Origin: Gnetum montanum
Taxonomy: Eukaryota > Streptophyta > Gnetopsida > Gnetales > Gnetaceae
Direction: 5' to 3'
Assembly: GCA_015680685.1 (NCBI GenBank)
Contig: MNCI01035767.1
Span: forward strand, 220,452-284,451
Length of the DNA: 64,000 nt
Under the pieces are notes generated by a model that saw only the letters and a program-made list of their open reading frames with translations, made no database searches and was not told where the DNA came from. The position numbers and the translations under genes are program-made. Each line of letters opens with the position of its first letter. Within the stretch, counting starts at the first letter, position 1. Of this stretch, positions 23,178-34,084 are shown piece after piece.

Positions 23178-24224
23178 TTGATGTCCCTCATGGTGAAGAC
23201 CCTGTTATGATAGGATGAACTGAGAGTACCCTATCAGTGAAGTTTGGGGAAATCAGCAAGGCATAGAAATGGTTGCACACCACTACCCCACCGTCTATTG
23301 TCCATTGCTTAAGTGATGCTGGCCTTATGGAGTTATTTACAACCCCGAGCCCTGACGTGTCCATAGCTGAAATGATCGGGATTGTTGATTCATTCGACAA
23401 GTCCGTCTCCTACTACAGCACTCGTATTAAGGGTGTCAAAATAGTTTTCCATCTATCAGCTGAGTTCTTTTCAGACCTGTTCGGTGTACTGGCAGATGAC
23501 GTGAATGTGGTTTTGGACAGGGTACAGAAAGAGCTTCATATGGTTTGTAAGCTAGAAGACTGGTTGGGCATTGTCAAGGGCTCCAAGGGATTCCCTATGC
23601 AGGGGACGTCAAAGGTGGTGGAAGTTAATGAATTGTATCCCCTGTTTTGGATACGGGTGTTTCCTAAATCCTTGTCCCAGGTGAAGAGTCTTGGGGTGGA
23701 AGCTGTGCGCATCATGCGAACCATTTTAGAAACTGGGATGCATTATAATTGGGCTCAATTTTTGTTGTTGGGCCTTCATAAGGAGATAGTGCGATTGAGT
23801 TCAAACGTTGAGGCACAGTCCCATTTTACATTCACATTCTTCGCAGGCTATCTACGTCACTTGGCCGAGTTTCTAGTGGTTCGCACGGATAATAAATATG
23901 TTCTACAGGATCGTACTCAATTATCTAGCCCATGGATTAATCATTTGTTCGAGATAGCTAAGTCCCAAGATGCACCTGAGGGGATTTATGAGTCTGTGTC
24001 CATCACGATAGGAGGGTCATCTGGTACTTCAATCCATACACGTGACAGTGTGGGGTTGAAACCAGACGATGTGCCCTATACTGCAAAGAGAGCTGAACGT
24101 GTCATCAAGGAGACCATCGGGAAAGCCAAGTCGAAGCTCCTGAAGTGTGAACGCTCAACAAAGGTGGCCTCAATTGTGGAAGAGCCAAGGGTGAAGTGAA
24201 TATGGTTCAAAATGCCTGTTTGAG
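23178..24224 (+). pseudogene. Exon 4 of copy 2: large conserved domain, unknown
   Basis: About 349 codons, open from 23,273 to 24,199. Conserved blocks shared with copy 3, and more weakly with copy 1, are LSVKFGEI, LSDAGLMELFTT, MIGIVDSFDKSVSYYSTRIKG, FFSDLFGVLADD, LEDWLGI, GFPMQG, NELYPLFWIRVFPKSLSQVKSLGVE, RTILETGMHYNWAQFLLLGL and HFTFTFFAGYLRHLAEFLVV. A basic tail KAKSKLLKCERSTK ends it. The order of hydrophobic and Trp/Pro positions is reminiscent of Athila ORF1 or the putative plant transposon protein family, but I cannot confirm this by eye. Stops near 23,218 and 23,266 and at the 3' end break it. Confidence 0.65.
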
Positions 24225-24314
24225 GTAAGTAAGCTTGGCACACTTGTTGCATTGTCCTTTTCATCTTATTCATATTTTTTGTTTTGATTGCTTACATGAA
24301 ACTAATGCCTTCAG

Positions 24315-24566
24315 ACTTGACTCAGGAAGTGAGGAGACAGGAGTTAGAGACCATCATTGAGGAGGAGGAAGCTACAATGGACTTAATAATTGAGGAGGAA
24401 GATGTCGGCGGAGATGAGGTGGAAAGGACGAAAGAATTGGTAGAAGACACCACGGAGACAGAACTGGTCGATGACCAGGGTGGTGTTGATGAAATGTTCA
24501 GTAGCTTCCTTAAGGGAAGATTGGACCTTGGTGACCCTCCAAACCCGGAAGGGGTCAGAGAAGACA
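24315..24566 (+). CDS. Exon 5 of copy 2: acidic segment
   Basis: DLTQEVRRQELETIIEEEE and further Glu/Asp-rich sequence end with MFSSFLKGRLDLGDPP. Copy 3 ends the same exon with FDGFFDGSLHLGDMPE, so a short conserved motif FxxFxxGxLxLGDxP closes an otherwise free acidic run. Acceptor TTCAG at 24,314, donor GTATGT at 24,567, phase 1. Open throughout. Confidence 0.6.
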
Positions 24567-24964
24567 GTATGTCTCCTTTTGTTTTATTGTGTTGCTTGGT
24601 GAATTGTTGTTTCTATGGTGTTTTACTTTAATGTTTTTATCCCTTTCAGACGAAGGTAGGATAATTCCTATGATGCGGTTGGAAGTGCCTATGAAGGTAG
24701 GATATGTTCATTACATGTATATATATATTTCTACATATATTTTTTTGTTGTGGATTTTGAGTTTAAATGTAAACACAACCCGGTAATGTAAAATGTTTTG
24801 GTTTATTTTTGTAGTTTAAATGTAGTGCACGAATGTAATTGTAAATAAGAATGTAATTATAAGAGAAGAGTAATTGCGAAGATTGTTACTGACAACATGA
24901 AAATGCAAGCGTAAATTCGAACAATGACCTGGCATTTGGGAGAAAAACAAAATGTAGGTAGATG

Positions 24965-25175
24965 AACTAGTTTAAGGCCATCTCGGGCCACATGTACTAG
25001 TTTAAGGCCATTTCGGGCCATATGCACTAGTTTAAGGCCATTTTGGGCCATACGTAAGCGAGGGAAGTTTCAAGTGACAAGGGTTGATTTCTTGGTAGAC
25101 CGACCATTTCTGATCGTGGCTATTTTTATGTCGTTGCGGACATGATAGTTTAACATCATTCTAGACTTGGTGTCA
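24965..25175. repeat. 30-bp GTTTAAGGCC repeats at the antisense gene / protease junction (element D)
   Basis: Three 30-bp units on ACTAGTTTAAGGCCATTTCGGGCCA at 24,965-25,055, then a related single site GATAGTTTAACATCATTC at 25,145. They flank the antisense gene on the side opposite the array at 20,441-20,670. Confidence 0.8.
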
Positions 25176-25176
25176 T

Positions 25177-28100
25177 TTATTGGTTTAGTAGTTTTTTGAT
25201 TTTTCTCATTTTAACGTTAGGAGTAGCGTTAATGGGCATGATTCTATATTTAACGTCTCCTTCACTAATCACATTGAATGGTAATTCGGCCCAAGGGACG
25301 TCTGATGGGATAGTTCCTATGTTGGTGCTTTCTGGTGCTTCTGCATGCATTGTGGTTTCTGCGTCGATTGTAGTTTCTAAGTGAGGTTGTGTACGTACGA
25401 TTTCAGGCCCGAGTATTTCTATTTTCGGTAAATTTGCCTTTGTGTCTAAGAGATTATTGCCTACTGGTTGTTGTTCACTTGTATCATCTTGTGTAGGCTC
25501 TTCGAGCTTAACCTCTGAGCCTTGATCTATGTCTGTATGCGATGAAATGGTAGATGTGGTAGCCTCCCCATGTATAATGATTTTCTGCCTTTGTAAGGTA
25601 GGTGAATTTCTTGGTGTATGGGGGAAGAGACTACTTTCAGTTGGGCTAGCCAGGGCCTTCCCAATATTAGATTGAACCCTGGCATTTCATCGATTACCAC
25701 GAAGTCGGAAGATGTGGGGAATTGATCCCCTGCTATAAAGTCTAAAGTCACAGTGCCTTTAACTATCACACACGATCCACTGAATGATTTCAAACACGTG
25801 GTGGCAGTTGGTCTTATTAACTCCGTAAGCCCCAATTGTTTGATGATGGGATAGGGTACTACATTTGTAGTGGCTCCATCATCTACATGCACTCTATGTA
25901 TCTTAAATTGATTTATTCGTATTGTTATGAACATAGGTGCCGTTGTTACCCCTCCTGTTTTCTCGTCTACTTTGATGTTATCATTGTGGAAACTTAATGG
26001 CTTAGGAGTTGACCCTTAAGACAAGTACATTACCGCATGAATTGAAGGTTCATTTGGAGGTAAGTCTTCGGTTACTAGGATGGAAGTCAACATGTGCACT
26101 AGAGCTTCGCGATGAGTTTGAGATGTTAACACCAGGTCGTATAAGCTCAATGATGTGTTTTTTTGTTTAAGTGCTTGCGTGACTTGTGTTAGAGCTATTG
26201 TCAGATCTCTACTGTTGGGCGTACGTTTGTCGACAGTGATTTGGTCCATTGGGCCCAACAGTTTTATTTCATGCATAGTTGGTTTGTCATTTTTACCTGG
26301 AATCGTTGATTTGGGAGTATCATGTTTTCCAGATGATTCACCCTCATAACCTGTGTTCAGTTTATTGTTAGGTGGTGTCATGGGTATTGCACTTAGCGGG
26401 GTAGGTTTGGGAGGTCCTAAGGCTAGTCGTTGGCGCTCCTTCTCCAAGCGTTCACGTGTAAGCTTGTTTGCTAGGCGTTCTCATGTGTGGCGCAGGGGTA
26501 TATTTGGTTTTGGAACCTCAGGCTATTTTGGAACCTGTACAACGTATGGATTAGGGCGGGGTTGCGGTTGGACGGTTGCATGCAGTTGAGTGCCAGGCTG
26601 GCTGGGCACCTTGATGACATATGGGATTGATTTATTCTGTGTTTGTGGAGTGAAGGATTGGTGGTCATTAGGACATTTGGGTATCCTAGCAACATATGGG
26701 GTTGCCCTAGCTGGAGGTTGTACCTCCGCAATTGCGACTGTAGGTGGTACTCGGACTACGTAGGGAGCGGGCCGAATAGGAGGTGTTTGAGTATTTGCGG
26801 TAGTAGTGGCAGAAGGTATGTGCACTACGTATTGTTTTTCGCGTGTTGGTGTGAAGGAAGTTGCTATGGTGGGGGGTATTTGGATGACATAAGGTTTCTG
26901 TGGGAAGTATGATGATTGAGGCACAAGTGTTTGTATAGTGGGAGGAATGTGCACTACAAATGGTTTCTTAGGTACTTACTGCTCGTGATCAGAGAGGATG
27001 GTGTGAATCCTAGGTGTTTCTGGTTCGTTATCAAAGTGGATGGTGTTAATTACATATGGAACTTCTTTAGTATTTAGAGGATCTTTATATACGCCCATGG
27101 CCTGCTTTTGTGGTTGAATCGGGTTGGCTGCATCAAAAGTGATTTAACCTTCATCTATCATCTGCTGGATGTCTTGTTTTAGGGTGAAGCAATAATCAGT
27201 GCCATGCCCATTACATTGATGATAATCGCAAAAACGGTCGATTCTGAAGCCTTTTGGCACTGGGGGTTCGTTTGGCGTTGCCAGGCTTGGGTTCTAAACC
27301 AATTAACAAAACCGATCATGCCTTTGGATCGCTGCGGGGGACAACTATTTATGTGTCATCAATCCAACTTTTAAGAGTTGGTCGAATAGTTGCAATGGCT
27401 TCATGGGCAATGGCGTGTATTGAGAGGGGTCCTTCCTCTCGAAGTTTCTTGTACGACCCGGTGTTGGGTTTTGTAATGTAGATGATTCTGGTGTGGTCGC
27501 AGGAGCGAGTTTAGTGTAATTAGCAGGGGAAATAGGCGGTTCGCTTTGTTGTTCCGCATTTTCTTGTTGTGTTTCTACCACTGCCACTATAGTTGTTTTA
27601 GGCTTTTCTTTGTCTTTCTTACTATGTTGATTCTTAAAGGCCGAATATGCAGGGTCGTGGCTGTTTTGGGCCGCCTCTTCTATGTTCTTAATCTACATAA
27701 ACACTTGAGTTAGAGTGCGTGCATTGAGATAATACAGTTTGGATTTGACAAAATCATTGATAGCCCCTTTTAGGATGGTGAGGAGATACGTCTCTAGGAT
27801 CGGCTCGTGGAGCTCATTGAGAGCAACACTCCATCGTTGGATGAATTTTTGGACAGGTTCAAGAGGTGCTTGCTTAACCTGTATGAGGCTGTCAAGTGTT
27901 GCTTCAGGTTTCAAGTTATACTTGAACCTAGTGACGAATTGGTGTAACAAATCTTCCAGAGAAGATATTGATTTTCGTGGCAAGGCCCAATACCAATCAA
28001 GCGCTCTCCCTGTAAGGGACATGGGGAACACCCGTAGGATGGCATGTGGCCATGCCTGAAGTAGCACGCATTCTAGTCTGAACGTTATGAGGTGAGCATT

Positions 28101-29372
28101 GGGGTCTGTCTCCCCATTGTATTTAGTCAGCGTGGGTAAAGATACACCCTTGGGTAGTGTCAGAGGTGGAACAGAAGAGCTGATAGGGTCATCGTGATAG
28201 AAGTCCACTACCTTCAACTCTCCGTCGGGGGCCATTTTGAGGCGTTTGACCTCGTCAGTTAGCTATTGCATTAGCTTTTCAGCGTCAGCCCAGTCTTGGA
28301 TGCTAGGTAAGATAGCATGTTGGGGATGTTGTACGGTATACATGTTGGATTGTTGGATAGTGGGCTGGAAAGCAGAGAGTTGTGTAGTTGGAGGCTGCGT
28401 TTGCGGAATATTTGTGGTGGGTGGTACTAGGGGCGGCACATTGTAGGTAAGGGATGGCTGTTGTTGTGGTTGTCCTTGAGGGATGTTAGCTGGTAGAATT
28501 GTATGAGGCGGTATGTTATAGTGAGGGAATTGATGCGGTTGAGCACCAATCGCTGCCCATTGGCCAGTCACGCTTTACATAGGGGCACTCTGAACTAGTT
28601 GAGTTATAGCGGTGAAAGGGGCTCCTTGGGTTTGGATCCGGGGGATATAATGAGCGGATGTAGAAGCTGGTATTACATGCGACATCTCGATCACTCGGGG
28701 CAGGAAGGTTGCTCCTACATTATTTTGAGGTTGTATTTGAGAAAATGGGGCTACTGTTGCAACAGGGGGAATAACAAGGGGAAGTGTGTTGAGATGCGGA
28801 TCGGTTACAGGAGGAATATGAACCAGTGTGGATGATTCTTGTTGAGGTATTTGTGCTTGGGTAAATTTAAATGGTTGAAGGGATGTAATTTCCCCTATGG
28901 CTGGATGAAACAAAGGGTTTGTGTAGGTTTGCAGACTAAGAATGTGATACAAATCTTCATGCTCGGATTGGGCTACGAAGTCATCCTCCTCTTCTAATTG
29001 AGGATTTACCATAGGTTGATCTAGAGACTGGCTCCTTTGCAAGAGGAGTTGTGAGATGAGCTCAAAGTAATGCTCTGAGAGCGAGATGATATCATACGGG
29101 GAAGGAATGAACTCATGTCCTCCCCTATAGAAGAGTTTGTATTACATCTTAACCTCCATTTCAGTTTGGTCTACTGCTAGGCTGGCTTGTATTTTCATGC
29201 ATATGAAATTGTATTACTCCTAAGTTATGATGTTAAACGATGGGTTCCTCCCTTGCAATCTATGAGACTGGTGAGGTCCTACTATGGGTTGTACTACGGG
29301 TTGTTGAACGGCCATAGTGCCCACAATGTCTGTGATTGGCTTGGTTGCAGCATTGAAGTTTGCAGTGTTCAT
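25177..29372 (-). pseudogene. gag-pro: Gag-protease polyprotein (element D)
   Basis: The proposed start is the ATG at 29,372 (MNTANFNAATKPITDIVG), in frame with the following blocks. Order: a Pro/Gln-rich N-terminus; the gag core (27,693-28,235, with GETDPNAHLITFRLE, ALDWYWALP and FIQRWSVALNELHEPI); a zinc-binding motif CDYHQCNGHGTDYC near 27,200; a run of PYVV.IPP repeats; and the aspartic protease (25,527-25,934). The protease reads VHVDDGATTNVVPYPIIKQLG with Asp-Asp-Gly at the active site, then FNLILGRPWLAQL. A tail with WAELPFNVISEGD ends at a TAA at 25,177-25,179. Several stops and frame changes break it. Copies D and E agree throughout, including the end, so gag-protease is one unit separate from RT-integrase. 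Confidence 0.87.
26520..26955 (-). repeat. PYVV.IPP peptide-repeat region of gag-protease (element D)
   Basis: About seven protein repeats of 20-25 residues, each with a variant of PYVVxIPP (KPFVVHIPP, KPYVIQIPP, KQYVVHIPS, APYVVRVPP, TPYVARIPK, IPYVIKVPS, NPYVVQVPK). They lie between the zinc-binding motif and the protease. Element E has fewer, for example TPFVIRVPQ near 50,000. Role unknown. Confidence 0.7.
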
Positions 29373-29419
29373 GATGAATGGTTGTGAATACGACACAGTG
29401 GAAGGGATATGAAACTGGT

Positions 29420-30415
29420 GTACTTAGTACAGTGTAAACCTATGTTTGCGGGGTACAGCGTATAGACTGGAACTCAACATATAGGTTTCAATGACTAGCG
29501 TATAGTGGCAGCGTATAGGTATATGTCAAAACGTGTCGGCAGAGCAGCGTACAGCATAAACTAAGCAGCGTAGACGGAGTCTACAGTGTAGAGCGTACAA
29601 CGTATGCTAAGCAGTGTAGACAGTCTATAGCGTAGAGCATATAGTGTATACTCAGCAGCATAGACAGGGTCTAGAGCATAGAGCGTATAGCGTAAACTCA
29701 GCAGCGTAGACGGAGTCTACAGCGTAGAGCGTACAGCTTATACTCAACAGTGTGGACGGAATCCACAGCGTAGAGTGTACAGTGTATACTTAGCAGCGTA
29801 GACAGGGTCTAGAGCGTAGAGTGTACAACGTAAACTCAACAGCGTAGATAGGATCTAGAGCGTAGAGTGTACAATGTAAACTTAGCAGCATAGACGGAGT
29901 CTCCAGCGTAGAGCGTACAGCATAAACTCAGCAGCGTAGATGGATTCTACAGCATAGAGCGTATAACGTATACTCAACAGCGTAGACAGGGTTTAGAGCA
30001 TAGAGCGTAGAGCGTAAAATCAGCAGCGTAGACAGGGTCTGGAGCGTAGAGCGTACAGTGTAAACTTAGTAGCATAGACGGAGTCTACAACGTAAAGCGT
30101 ACAACGTAAACTCAGTAGCGTAGACAGAGTCTACAGTGTAGAGCGTACAACATATACTCAGTAGCGTAGATGGAGTCTACATTGTAGAGCGTACAGCATA
30201 TACTCAGTAGCATAGACAGGGTCTAGAGCGTAGAGCGTACAACGTAAACTTAGCAGTGTAGATGGAGTCTACAGCGTAGAGCGTACAGTGTAAACTCAGC
30301 AGCGTAGACGGAGTCTACAGCGTAGAGCGCACAGCGTATACTCAGCAGCATAGATAAGGTCTATAGCGTAGAGCGTACAGTGTAAACTCAGAAGCGTAGA
30401 CACTGGGAATTCTAT
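29420..30415 (-). repeat. 46-bp tandem repeat in the 5' untranslated region of element D
   Basis: From about 29,550 roughly 18 units of about 46 bp, each like AGCAGCGTAGACGGAGTCTA followed by CAGCGTAGAGCGTACAGCGT. Units contain a GTAGACGGAGTCTAC near-palindrome. The array sits between the primer-binding region and the gag start, so it would be the leader of the genomic RNA. Confidence 0.9.
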
Positions 30416-30509
30416 AAAACAGGATGTCAATCCGGAAATTTCAGAGTTGGGTTTGGTGTCGATGCGACGTGAGTCTCAGAGGATCAGGGTATGAGAGTAC
30501 AGTAAGTTT

Positions 30510-30544
30510 AAGAAATTTTAGGCCCTCCTTCTAGCGTCATTTTT
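30510..30544 (-). other. Candidate primer-binding region of element D
   Basis: On the minus strand, five bases after the 5' LTR end, the sequence reads TGACGCTAGAAGGAGGGCC. Position fits a tRNA primer-binding site with TGG altered to TGA. I cannot name the tRNA from memory with certainty. Confidence 0.4.
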
Positions 30545-32075
30545 TGTACTGTCCGAAATTGTCGAACTCTGGCTGGAATGAAACAGAAACTTGGGGATCT
30601 CAGGACACACACAAAAGACCCTACCTTCGCTTGAGGGCAAGCTAGAATTAACGAAGGCAGAGTACCTTGAGTAGTTTGCATGCAGATCAGGCAAGGATTT
30701 CCTTGAACGTACCCTGATATACTGTACGCTGGGTTATATGTAAACGGCGTAATGAATGTAAAACGGAGCGTAAACATACAAGAGCGTAAACAATAAATAT
30801 GCAATAATGAATGAAAAACTGTAACAGATTTTAGCAAAGAAATGTGGCAATATTATTGCGAAATGAGAGTTACAATGCACTGGTCTAATGCAGTTGTGAC
30901 TTTGACATAAGGTGGACGAATAGCCCCGGTGGATGTAGGGATGACTGTGTGCCGGGTTCAACTATAGGCATAGCGTAAAAGCTGTATGCTCAGCATGCAA
31001 GGTCGAGATCCAGCATATAGGGTTTTGCTTTTCTCCCTCGTTTCTCAGCGTCTCTGGTTTTTATCTGTAGTTTGCTCAAAATTGTCAACCCCTGTCTAGT
31101 GAAAAATTGGGGTTTTTATACAAGTGTAGACGTGGGACTCGGGTTTTCAGAGAGATGATTGGCTGTGGAGTGCTGGGTTCCCAGGTTGGGTGACATGTGG
31201 CGTGTTGACCGGGTGCGAAACAATAAAATTTTACAAGTATACAGCGTGCTGCACGCTAGTGTATACCACTGCACGCCAGCATATACACACTATATGCCAG
31301 TGTACACTGCTGTACGCTAGCGTATACACGCTGGACGTATGATCTCGGCGTACAGACTTGATCGAAACAAAAGAAGTCATTCGACCTTCAGCTTTGAATT
31401 CGGATGCCATGAGGATGTTGCCTGTAGATTTTCAGTTTGGTTGACCTTGATCTGATGCCGTTCTGGAGAGTTTTGATTGGTATGCGTACATGTTGTATCT
31501 ACTGGGCGTATACGCTGGGTGTGCAGGATGTACATGTTCAGCGTATGAACTCCAGAATACATGATGTCAACACTTGATGATTACTCTGTTTGTTTGAGTT
31601 GATGCCTTGTACCAAATCTTTCTCTGAGGTGATGTTTCCATGCCGTCTTTGGTGATTGCATGTTGAGCATATACATCAGTTATACATACTGAGTGTACAT
31701 GTGAGGCGTGTATGCTGAGCGTGTATGGTAAGCGTATACGCTGTGAACGTTTGTTGGGCATATACGCTGAGCGTATACACTGTGAATGTATGCTAGGCGT
31801 ATACGCTGTTAATGTATACTTGGGCATATACTTTGGGCGTATACGTTAAGAATGCATACTTAGTGAGGACTAAGTTTCTTGAGCTCCGAAGTTGCCATGT
31901 TTAATTCCTGATGTCGTCGTGGTTGTCCGTGGGTCCCAGGGAACTACTCCTTGTTGAGTTCGACTCTGCTTGAAGCTATCCATGGGTCCTCAAGCTTTAG
32001 TCATGCTGTGGAGCATCATGACTTAGCTCGATTCTGGTTGGAGAAGTACTAAGCTCAGAATTTTGTGGTGTTTCA
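30545..32075 (-). repeat. 5' LTR of element D
   Basis: 1531 bp, partner of 14,152-15,657. The minus-strand TATA box TATAAAAACC lies at about 31,111-31,120. The U3 part (31,440-31,860) is dense in GCGTATACGCTGAGCGTA-like words. The right target duplication, GTATC, follows at 32,076. Confidence 0.93.
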
Positions 32076-33240
32076 GTATCAACTCTTGCTTAAGGTTTTC
32101 AAAGGCCTGTTAACATTGAGTTGTCCACTCATAGTGAAATCCTTTCTTATGAAAATGTTGCATGGGTTGTAACTTATCTGTTAACCTAATAATAAACCTA
32201 CGAATAAACTACAATCTACCTTGTAATCCCTAAACCTCCTTAAGGTTGGTAGGTATTGCTAATTAGGATATGGCCTTAACCTTATTAGGATCTACATGTA
32301 TCCCTACTTTAGAGACTACAAATCTAAGCATCTTTTTGGTCTTGACACCAAAGATGCATTTCATAGGATTGAGTCTAAGCTCATACTTGAGGCATCATTT
32401 AAGCACAAGGTCTAGGTCATTAGCATGATCATTAACTATCTTGGACTTAATAACTATGTCTTCTACATAATCATTAAGCAAACCTAGCATGTAATCACTA
32501 AATATATAGGTCGTGGCCCATTGATAGCTCACTCTAGCATTCTTAAGGCCAAAGTTCATCATGGTATAACAAAAATCACTCTAAGCGGTCATGAAGGTTA
32601 TGCTGAGTTGATGATCTAGTTTGATCCTAATCTAGTTATATCTCATGTCTAGCTATAGTATCAATAAGTTTGTCATTACTAGGTAAAGGGAAGTCATCTT
32701 TGATGGTTGCTTTATTTAGGTCTCAGAAATCAATGCAAATATGGATACTCCCATTTTTCTTAAGGACTATCCTAAACCCATTCTATGTAATTGACAATCA
32801 TAATGAAACATGCTAAGGCCAAATTAGGGCTAATCTTGTGCATTTTTTGCTTAACTGGTCTAATGCTAGGGTCGAGTATGATGTTGTGCTAGATCAAACA
32901 TGGGTCTAGTCCTGGAATATCTTCATATGACCAAGCAAAGATCTTAATGTTACTTTATAAGACCTTGGTGATGTCTTGAGCATATTGAAGCTCTAGTGAG
33001 GAACTTAGTTTAAGGGTTTTCTCCTCACCACTGTGTTCTGTGATAGGAACCTCAACTAGAAAGTCTTCGATTATGTCACTTACCTCTAAGTCAAGGCTTT
33101 TGACTAGGTCTTCAGGCCATTGTAGAGGCTTCTCTATTGAGGCCATGTGGTCTACCAAACTCTTAGGCTCAAGATCTAGGTAATTAGGGTTGATACACCA
33201 TTCAAGATTGTCATGAGGTCTATGTAGATACAAAGGCAAA
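32076..33240 (-). pseudogene. Reverse transcriptase of element C (right part)
   Basis: This is the continuation of 13,825-14,151 across element D. The reverse-complement reading gives the pre-RT linker (open at 32,955-33,239, ending KTLKLSSSLELQYAQDITKVL), then a broken RT including the region of the YVDD loop near 32,460. The family matches element B closely, including the stretch just 5' of the RT block (TATCAACCAAAAGCATATTAAGTGG). Stops throughout. Confidence 0.75.
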
Positions 33241-33960
33241 TTGATTTGCTCCCAAGATACTCATACTTTGATCCTACATATCAACCAAAAGCATATTAAG
33301 TGGCACATGTGTAAAAGTAAATAAATAATGCTAAAATGCTATAAAATTATGTAAACATATGCAAATCTAATGCAAACAAGGTCACTTAGGTCATCAATGA
33401 GGTAAGGATAATTTGACAAAGTGTAATAGAGTCCCCCAAACTTTTCTCCTTTTTTTAATGCTAGGTAGTGTGGAGGAGGTGACTCTTAGCATGGAAGAAC
33501 TGAGGGTCCCTAATTTTTGCCATTTTTTATCATTTCTAACTATGCATGTAGGCTTCTAAGGTTGTTGGCAGTAATTTTTGATATCTAATGTTAGATTTTA
33601 GTTGTTTCAAAGGTTATTAAACAAATTTTTATCTTTTGTTGCTTTTTCGACATTGGGGTTTCCATGCTCAACATGGAAGATTGGGGAGAAGGACTTTTCA
33701 ACTTTTATGGTCTAATCAGGCGATGCATGAGTGTCCACAAGGTTGTTAGTATTGGCCATTAGTGTCTAAGGTTAAAATTTGATCATTTTGAAGGTGGTGA
33801 GAGGGTTTTCAAGCTTCCTCCCTTCCATCCACATTGAGGATGGGAGGCTTAGCATGGAAACTCAAGGGAAAAGGATTTTTGGTCATTAGTGGTTACTTTC
33901 AAAAGTTTGGTGGCTTTCGGAAGGATGGGGTTGATTCCAAAAGATAAATTACATGAAAAT
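33241..33960. other. Leader remnant of element C
   Basis: No gene. The first part matches 4560-4740 of element B. From about 33,420 it matches the CATGCTAG/AGCATGGAAGAGG repeat region of element B at about 7100-7400, so about 2 kb of leader is deleted relative to B. At about 33,960-34,080 the sequence changes to the Athila-like element without a recognisable LTR end. Confidence 0.5.
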
Positions 33961-34084
33961 TTCAACATCTTGGCTTCCTACCTAGGAATTAGTGAAATTA
34001 TACAACAATGTTGTAAAAAACTTGAAAGTGAACATCATTAAGAAAAGTAATAATAATAATAATAGCACATTGTTCTTCTTCTAA

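Larger units (their letters stand above)
21303..24705 (+). pseudogene. Antisense spliced gene, copy 2 (FCP1-like HAD plus large conserved domain), 3'-truncated
   Basis: Reconstructed exons are 21,303-21,430, 22,291-22,740, 22,817-23,088, 23,178-24,224, 24,315-24,566 and 24,650 to about 24,698. Donors are mostly GTAAG- or GTATG-like and acceptors TTGCAG- or TTTCAG-like. Junction phases are 2, 2, 1, 1 and 1. Exon 1 encodes a basic N-terminus, exons 2-3 the FCP1-like HAD region, exon 4 a 349-codon conserved domain and exon 5 an acidic stretch. In exon 6 the sequence jumps to the part that follows the gene in element E, so the coiled-coil and terminal exons are deleted. Single stops lie in exon 3 (one TAG) and exon 4 (TGA, TAG and two terminal TGAs). 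It lies between the minus-strand RT and protease blocks. Confidence 0.75.
14152..32075 (-). mobile_element. Element D: full-length Tat-type Ty3/gypsy retrotransposon with antisense gene
   Basis: Both LTRs are present (14,152-15,657 and 30,545-32,075). They begin TGTACTGT and end GTGTTTCA on the plus strand. A perfect 5-bp target duplication, GTATC, lies at 14,147-14,151 and 32,076-32,080. On the minus strand the order is 5' LTR, 46-bp tandem repeats, gag-protease, a plus-strand gene in the gap, RT-RNase H-aRNase H-integrase, tail, polypurine tract and 3' LTR. The length is 17.9 kb. By eye the LTRs differ at roughly one base in ten over the first 150 bases, mostly by transitions, so the insertion is old. 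Confidence 0.93.

Noticed and set aside
23273-24199. Independent 308-codon gene starting at 23,273
   Set aside because: The first codon is TTG and the conserved blocks begin upstream; it is the interior of exon 4.
29420-30415. CRISPR-like array
   Set aside because: Direct tandem repeats without unique spacers, in a plant retroelement leader.
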